Source: Dryomyza anilis (Eukaryota; Arthropoda; Insecta; Diptera; Dryomyzidae). From it: a stretch of 64,000 bases of DNA. The DNA lies in the NCBI GenBank assembly GCA_951804985.1, contig OX638130.1, forward strand, positions 77,866,583 through 77,930,582, in the 5' to 3' direction. Of the stretch, positions 59,297-64,000 are shown in pieces (within the stretch, counting starts at the first letter, position 1; each line of letters begins with the position of its first letter). Made by a program: the position numbers and the translations under genes. The notes beneath the pieces were generated by a model, which saw nothing but the letters and a program-made list of their open reading frames with translations, had not been told where the DNA came from and searched no databases.

Positions 59297-59428
59297 AGTA
59301 AGTATCCAGTCATCTATCTCTCATTTCATTATAAATCCGGCCGGTTCAACTTCTCTAGGCAACTGATCTGGACACCGAATAAGCGCTTCGCCGTGTGCCA
59401 TTCGACTTCCTTCGAAATCGAAATCGTA

Positions 59429-59960
59429 CTAGAGCAGCTTCATCCACCAACGAGCAATTTTCGTTTTAAGTGCATTTTGCGCTTTGACTTGCACTATAGC
59501 GGAACAGTCGGTGATCAAACGGAATTGTTTTCCTAATAGATAAATTCGGAATCTTTTCAAGCATTCCACTACAGCGAGGACTTCTAATTCATAGCTGTGG
59601 TATCTACTTTCCACATCGGTGCAGTGGTGGCTATAATAGAAAACGGGATGCAATTTATCATCAGCAGTCGACTGCAACAAAACACCAGCAAGCCCTGTAC
59701 TGTTTGCATCCGTGTGAACTTCGTGATTAGCAGTTGGATCAAAGAGCGCCAACACTGGTTTACTACACAGCGCTTCAATTAAATTCACAAACGCATGTTG
59801 CTCGTCGTCTCCCCATATAAATCCAGTCTCAGTTTTACGAAGCACTTTTGTAATTGGTTTAGATATAATCGAGTAATTTTCTACAAATTTTCTGAAAAAT
59901 CCGGTTAAACCCAGAAATCATCTGACTTCGGTGACATTCGTGGGTCGCTTGAAATTTTTA
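59429..59960 (-). pseudogene. RT connection and RNase H of element C
   Basis: GNEKTTAIKNF … TGFFRKF with one in-frame stop (EVR-stop-FLG), then KPITKVLRKTETGFIWGDDE. RNase H shows VHTDANSTGLAGVL, SHHCTDVESRYHSYELEVLA and RLITDCSAIV with its acidic residues. Ends ARWWMKLL and a stop. Confidence 0.8.
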
Positions 59961-59988
59961 ATAGCTGTTGTTTTTTCATTACCAGGTG

Positions 59989-60534
59989 TTATCCGAATGG
60001 CATACGATTATATTCATAATGACCATCGGTCGTGACGAAAGCAGTATATTTTCTTGAAGATTCAGCAATTTCTATTTGATGATATCCCATGCGAAGATCT
60101 AGAGTTGTACAAAAATATTTATTTCCTGCTAATAGAGCGAATTGCTCCTCCATAATCGGCATTGGGTAAGGTGTTTTGACTGTAATTTTATTAAGTCCTC
60201 GGTAATCAATACATAAACGGTGCTTGCCATTATTTTTTTCCACTAAAACGACAGCAGAAGCATAAGGTGAATCGAATGTACGAATAATGTCGTTTGCCAG
60301 CAAATCGGACACAATTTGATTCACTATAGATCTTTTGGCAAATGCTATCCGATAAGGTTTTACTCTGATTGGCTTATTCGTTGTAAGCTGTATTTCCATT
60401 TGTTTCGTCGTACATCGACCTAGTTCCGTTATATTATCGGCAAAACTATGTTGATGTATCTCAAGAATTGATTTTAGTTCATTAATTTCAGTATTAGACA
60501 ATCCCGATGTTTTAGGTACCGTGATGTTATTCAC
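59989..60534 (-). pseudogene. Reverse transcriptase fingers of element C
   Basis: KPYRIAFAKRSIVNQIV, DSPYASAVVLVEKNNGKHR, LCIDYRGLNKITVKTPYPMP and TTLDLRMGYHQIEI lead to YNRMPFG, then a stop. The following minus-strand sequence already belongs to the connection region (GNEKTTAIKNFKRPTNVTEV, FLGLTGFFRKF at about 59885-59965). About 80-90 residues including YxDD are therefore deleted between MPFG and the connection. Confidence 0.82.
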
Positions 60535-60537
60535 AAC

Positions 60538-61206
60538 CTAAAATTCGTCACCTTCTATCACTAGCCGATTTCCGTCACGACATAGTACGTCTTTTTCTAA
60601 TAGCACACTTTTGCTGATGTGCTGATCATCCACCACCAATACTTCTGCTATCAGCACATTGTTATCGAGCTCAAGTTTCGCGTTAATTTTCAATGTGCAC
60701 ACATATTCGCCGCCGATATGTTGTGCGTTGACATATTCCACAACGTGTCTTTCGTTGTGGTTCGCGACATATGGCGGAATAACGTCCGATTTTAAAACAA
60801 TTATAACATTTAATGTCCTCTACAGATTTTTGATTCGTGATTTTAGCCGTGTTCGCTACAATTTTATTTTTCGGAACTTGGTGAGTTGTCTGAAAACTTG
60901 GTTTATTTGACATCGATGAAAATTTTATTTCGTTGTAGCTAGGGTAGCTATTAATGTCGCGAAGTAACTCGTTGCATTGGATGTAATTATTTGAACGAGT
61001 GACGGGTATTGCGTAGCCTGTGGCGGTTGCGCAGGCATTGACGTAGCCTGTGGCATAATGTGATACGGATACTCGCGCGTCTCAGCACCTGGCTGTGCTG
61101 GCACGAATTTATTAAACGATTGTTGCTGTAGTGCTGAAACAATTGGTTGATTGCAAGCACTTGTTAATAAAACATTTTGTTGTTCAACCAGTGTTGCCAC
61201 AACCAT
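60538..61206 (-). pseudogene. gag/protease remnants of element C
   Basis: 61206-60925 is a Gln/Pro-rich N-terminus (MVVATLVEQQNVLL … QPPQATQYPSLVQ). 60913-60683 holds a zinc-knuckle-like CYNCFKIGRYSAIC in which the usual His is Arg, then CGICQRTTYRRRIC. 60741-60538 resembles the tail of a retroviral-type protease (LLEKDVLCRDGNR). The capsid and the DTG/DSG active site are missing, so two internal deletions have removed the functional cores. Confidence 0.6.
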
Positions 61207-61549
61207 TTAAGCATTTAGCTCAAAATCTAATGAAAAAAAGCTCAATTTACACAAAAAAAACTCATTTATTTTTTATTTACTAAACAAAGAGAGAATTAAT
61301 ATATGTTTATATGTATGACTATAGTCATTGACCACAAACATTTTATAAGTAAAATACATAAAAAAATGGTACAAAAAATCATTTCCAATTCATTCGAATT
61401 ATTTTATCGATTGGTTTAAAATTTTCGTAACCATTATTACAAATACCTTCTTTTGCAAAAAAAAAAAATGGATACAATAGTATTAGTATTTAAATTATTT
61501 CTTTGGTCAGTTTTGCACAAATTTAAACTGCTAATTATTCGTTCCACAG
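61207..61549. other. No gene; intron 3' end with splice acceptor
   Basis: AT-rich, ending in a T-rich stretch and TTATTCGTTCCACAG, a good splice acceptor that abuts the exon candidate at 61550. No motif of element C was recognised here. Confidence 0.45.
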
Positions 61550-61760
61550 ATGCATTTGAGTATTAAAAGTAAAGTTATAACAATTTTTAAATTTGGGAAA
61601 AAAATTGTTCCAATCGAATTTTTAAAAGAAAATACTTTCGACCAATACAACTCGTGGTCTGAAATTGCAGACAATCCTAATTCCGAAAAGTTAGGAGCAT
61701 GCTCCCGTCATTCCTTATCAAGATCTTGCATATTTACAACAATAAATTTCGAAAATTTTA
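61550..61760 (+). CDS. Candidate exon 5 of the ATM-type gene
   Basis: Starts right after CGTTCCACAG in phase 0, the phase left by exon 4 (…LYNLFVSQ). It is open for 70 codons (MHLSIKSKVITIFKFGKKIV … PNSEKLGACSRHSLSRSCIF …). A donor-like TCT/GTAAAA follows at 61761; the frame would otherwise stop at 61791. Codon texture resembles exons 1-4 and no transposon motif is present. The link to exons 1-4 is inferred from phase and strand only, across 28.6 kb of repeats. It might instead belong to an independent gene or be a chance frame. Confidence 0.4.
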
Positions 61761-61935
61761 TCTGTAAAATTAAACCTTTTATAATTCTATAAAACTGTTT
61801 TAAGTCCTCAGACTTAAACTTATATGTATAACATTGGTCTTTCAGTTTGAAAAATCGTATTGAAATTAGTTTACAAACTTAAAGCATATGCCATAAATTC
61901 CATATAAATGTTTGTAGATATCTCATCTAAAGTTT

Positions 61936-62759
61936 CTACACGCATAGAAATATAATGTTAGATCCGACAATAAAATAACAATATGTATGTTCAAAATAGA
62001 TCCCATTATAATATTGTGAATTTATTGTCGGTTTTAAAAATTGTATTGTTATTTTCTTAACAATAATTCGATTGTGACTGAAAACAATCAGTATTGTCAT
62101 TTTTAAATAAAATGGAATTGTCAAATTTTTAATATTTGTAAACTGTTTTTGTTGCGTATGTACAAAACGACACAAAATTTTTAATGTTTGTATATTTTTT
62201 ATTGAATTAAAAACTATTTTAAACAAGTCCATAGGCAAGCGTTTAACACATGCACATGCCGCTCATTCTAGTCATCATTATCCGTGACTATCTCGCCACT
62301 AAAACGGACTACATCACAGTAGCTTCCGGGCAGTGCTGCTCGAGACACTTTGCAGTTCCATGAGCATCAAGTCGCTATGTATATGGCCTGTCGCCAACTA
62401 TATGTCGATAGGCGGGTGGCAGTTCAATGTAGAAGGAGTTGATGATTTTGCCAGTCGAGAATAAATGATCATTGTTTTAGTTTCATACTGCCCTACGTAT
62501 TTTGCAGAAATGGTTCACTGACCCTGTCTTAAAAATAAAAATTAGTTTCTTAAATATATTAATTAATAACATATCTTACATTTTGCGAAAAATCTACATC
62601 GATTTTGTAAAAAAAAATAGTAGTTGAAGTTTCTTTACTTTGATTTTTTATTTTGAAGTTTGCTTAGACAGAAAAAAATTGTTGCCACTTTATTATTATA
62701 TTAAATTCAAATGAAAATCATTTATTGTAAATTTTAACAATAGATTTCTATGCGTGTAG
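61936..62759. mobile_element. TIR element W, short copy
   Basis: Ends CTACACGCATAGAAATATAA and inverted ATTTCTATGCGTGTAG, the same family as 22484-24598. An 824-bp element with a GC-richer centre (62260-62470), on whose minus strand SSTPSTLNCHPPIDI and ATGHIHSDLMLMELQ are open but unrecognised. No transposase. Confidence 0.6.
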
Positions 62760-63660
62760 CATGTATTCAGTTGTTTTAGATGGATCTTCAAATACCTCTA
62801 ATCACAAATATGATTTCAATGCATCATACTGTTCTAAAGTTCTGTCTGTTTCACCGAAAGCCAACGAGTGACAATTGGCGACAGTATTCTATGAATGTAC
62901 TTTAAAATACTCTAGAAATTCTCAAAATTTTTCCTCCCGGAGGTAACTTCGATTGAAATGGGATCCTTAATTTCTTAGTAAATCCTCAATTTTTTGTAGG
63001 TAATTTCAGACAAGCTTTATTGTGTATTATATGACAATATTTCAGTGATGTTGTCATATTAACGATAAAATAATATCTAAAAATGTAAAAACGACCGACA
63101 AGACCACAAAAAAAAACCCAACACCTGCTCAAACATTTTGAAAAAGCTCGGATTTTGAGAAAAACTCAAAAAGTGGCAACACTTCTTGCAACACGTGTTG
63201 TTGGGGTCACACTTGCATAATTACTTTGCGACAATAGGCGTATTTTTTATTAGTTCAGAGCAAATGGAGTAGAGCACAAACTGTCAAAATTTGTGCTTCG
63301 TGTTTTTTTATTTGGTCGGAGCAGTCCGTGCTTTAAATTCGTGTTTTTTTTATTGACACGGCGCGCCCCTAAACGTGCTCGACGTGCACTGAATTAATTA
63401 TTGGAGCAGACCGAGCACAAGAAAAATGCATCCCTGCCATTTCTTTTTTTTTCGCTCTGATCACTGATGAAAACTAAAAAGTGATAAAATTATAAAATGA
63501 AGCCATTGGACAAAAAAGTGCCATAATAAGGTATAACATATATTATTTAGTAATCAGAAGTGATCATTAGTGTTAAATAGTTTTATTTATATACAGTTGC
63601 AAAAAATTAGAAATGACAAAGGTTATTAAAGAGCTGCCCTACTCAAAGTGTAACAAAATT
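62760..63660. other. No assigned gene
   Basis: An acceptor-like CAGTTGTTTTAG ends at 62779 and is followed by up to 33 open codons in the phase left by candidate exon 5 (GSSNTSNHKYDFNASYCSKV), so a further small exon is possible but weak. The rest is AT-rich, with several GAGCA/GTGCTC words around 63250-63420. Confidence 0.3.
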
Positions 63661-64000
63661 AACACAGCTCGGCGAATGCACTGTTCAGTGAAGAATCACT
63701 GGCTACACTGAACGTACTAATAAAAAAAAGGCCTAATGATGAAATAGATTTTTGTGACGCGATGTTTGCACTGAGGCAACCAGTAACATTTGCATGCGAC
63801 GTGGTCTGCACGAACGCATTTAGGTCCGTTGGCGAAGACATTGATGGAGGGTTAAAATCCTGTTCGGCGTTTTTATTTGACAATTTTATTTGCGCGATCG
63901 ACTTTTCTAAATTTTTTATTTTTTCAAATAAAATTGTATTGTCATATACCGAGTTGAATTCATCGACGCTATTGTTTTCTTGAAGACGTTGAATTAAGTG
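63661..64000 (-). CDS. C-terminal part of an unassigned protein, runs off the window
   Basis: Minus-strand frame open from the window edge to a stop at 63661-63659: HLIQRLQENNSVDEFNS … FEKIKNLEKSIAQIKLSN, then a Ser-rich part (DFNPPSMSSPTDLNAFVQ … SISSLGLFF) of about 113 residues. It starts with heptads, perhaps a coiled coil. No family recognised. Its position opposite the ATM-type gene would make it either a transposon ORF in an intron or a neighbouring gene. Confidence 0.4.

Larger units (their letters stand above)
58201..61206 (-). mobile_element. Decayed Ty3/gypsy element C
   Basis: Minus strand order: gag N-terminus, defective zinc knuckle, protease tail, RT fingers, RNase H, integrase. 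Capsid, protease active site and RT core are each deleted. No LTRs were found; the left border near 58201 and the right border near 61206 are estimates. Unlike elements A and B in sequence, it belongs to a different Ty3/gypsy lineage. Confidence 0.8.

Overview
This is an AT-rich piece of an insect nuclear genome, very probably a fly (Diptera). It has spliced genes with short introns, hundreds of bases of (TA)n microsatellite, and layer upon layer of transposable elements; there are no operons, CRISPR arrays or bacterial genes. The one convincing host gene is the 5' end of an ATM-type PI3K-related kinase (tefu in Drosophila). Exons 1-4 lie at 32039-32940 (+), open and in phase across three introns. 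A good in-phase candidate for exon 5 lies at 61550. If that is right, nearly all of 32941-61549 is one transposon-filled intron of about 28.6 kb.

Layout. 1-7600: a decayed Ty3/gypsy element (minus strand) with gag, protease, RNase H and integrase, but with the reverse-transcriptase core deleted. 7815-16560: mostly non-autonomous DNA elements with terminal inverted repeats (TIRs). They include a 1.0-kb long-TIR element, an element with TA target duplications that carries a fragment of an M1 aminopeptidase gene, and an hAT-like element whose empty site survives at about 21950. 16954-20816: a 3.5-kb internally deleted Ty3/gypsy element with two LTRs inside a (TA)n tract. A solo LTR of the same family is at 28054-28573 and a second, deletion-sharing body is at 55690-56691. 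21878-31703: more TIR elements, among them a second TA-flanked element (24814-30092) that appears to carry a fragment of a MIC26/MIC27 (apolipoprotein O-like) gene with its intron, and a foldback element built of a minisatellite.

The supposed ATM intron (32941-61549) holds a piggyBac-type MITE, an IR/DR Tc1-type element, a 5'-truncated I/LOA-like LINE with RNase H, a tRNA-derived SINE, a second Jockey-like LINE and a third decayed Ty3/gypsy element. Its most striking feature is a near-perfect palindrome, 41545-47040 against 47191-51816. The arms carry the same LINE, SINE and flanking remnants in opposite orientation around a foldback element. The 9-bp target duplication of that foldback lies at 46477-46485 and 54062-54070, so the whole right arm sits inside the original foldback insertion. 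This suggests fold-back (hairpin) replication started by the foldback element.

None of the transposons looks autonomous. All three Ty3/gypsy bodies lack the YxDD part of reverse transcriptase, the LINEs are truncated or interrupted, and no intact transposase was found. Host-gene identities (ATM, aminopeptidase, MIC26/27) rest on motif recognition by eye. Several short coding-like islands remain unassigned.
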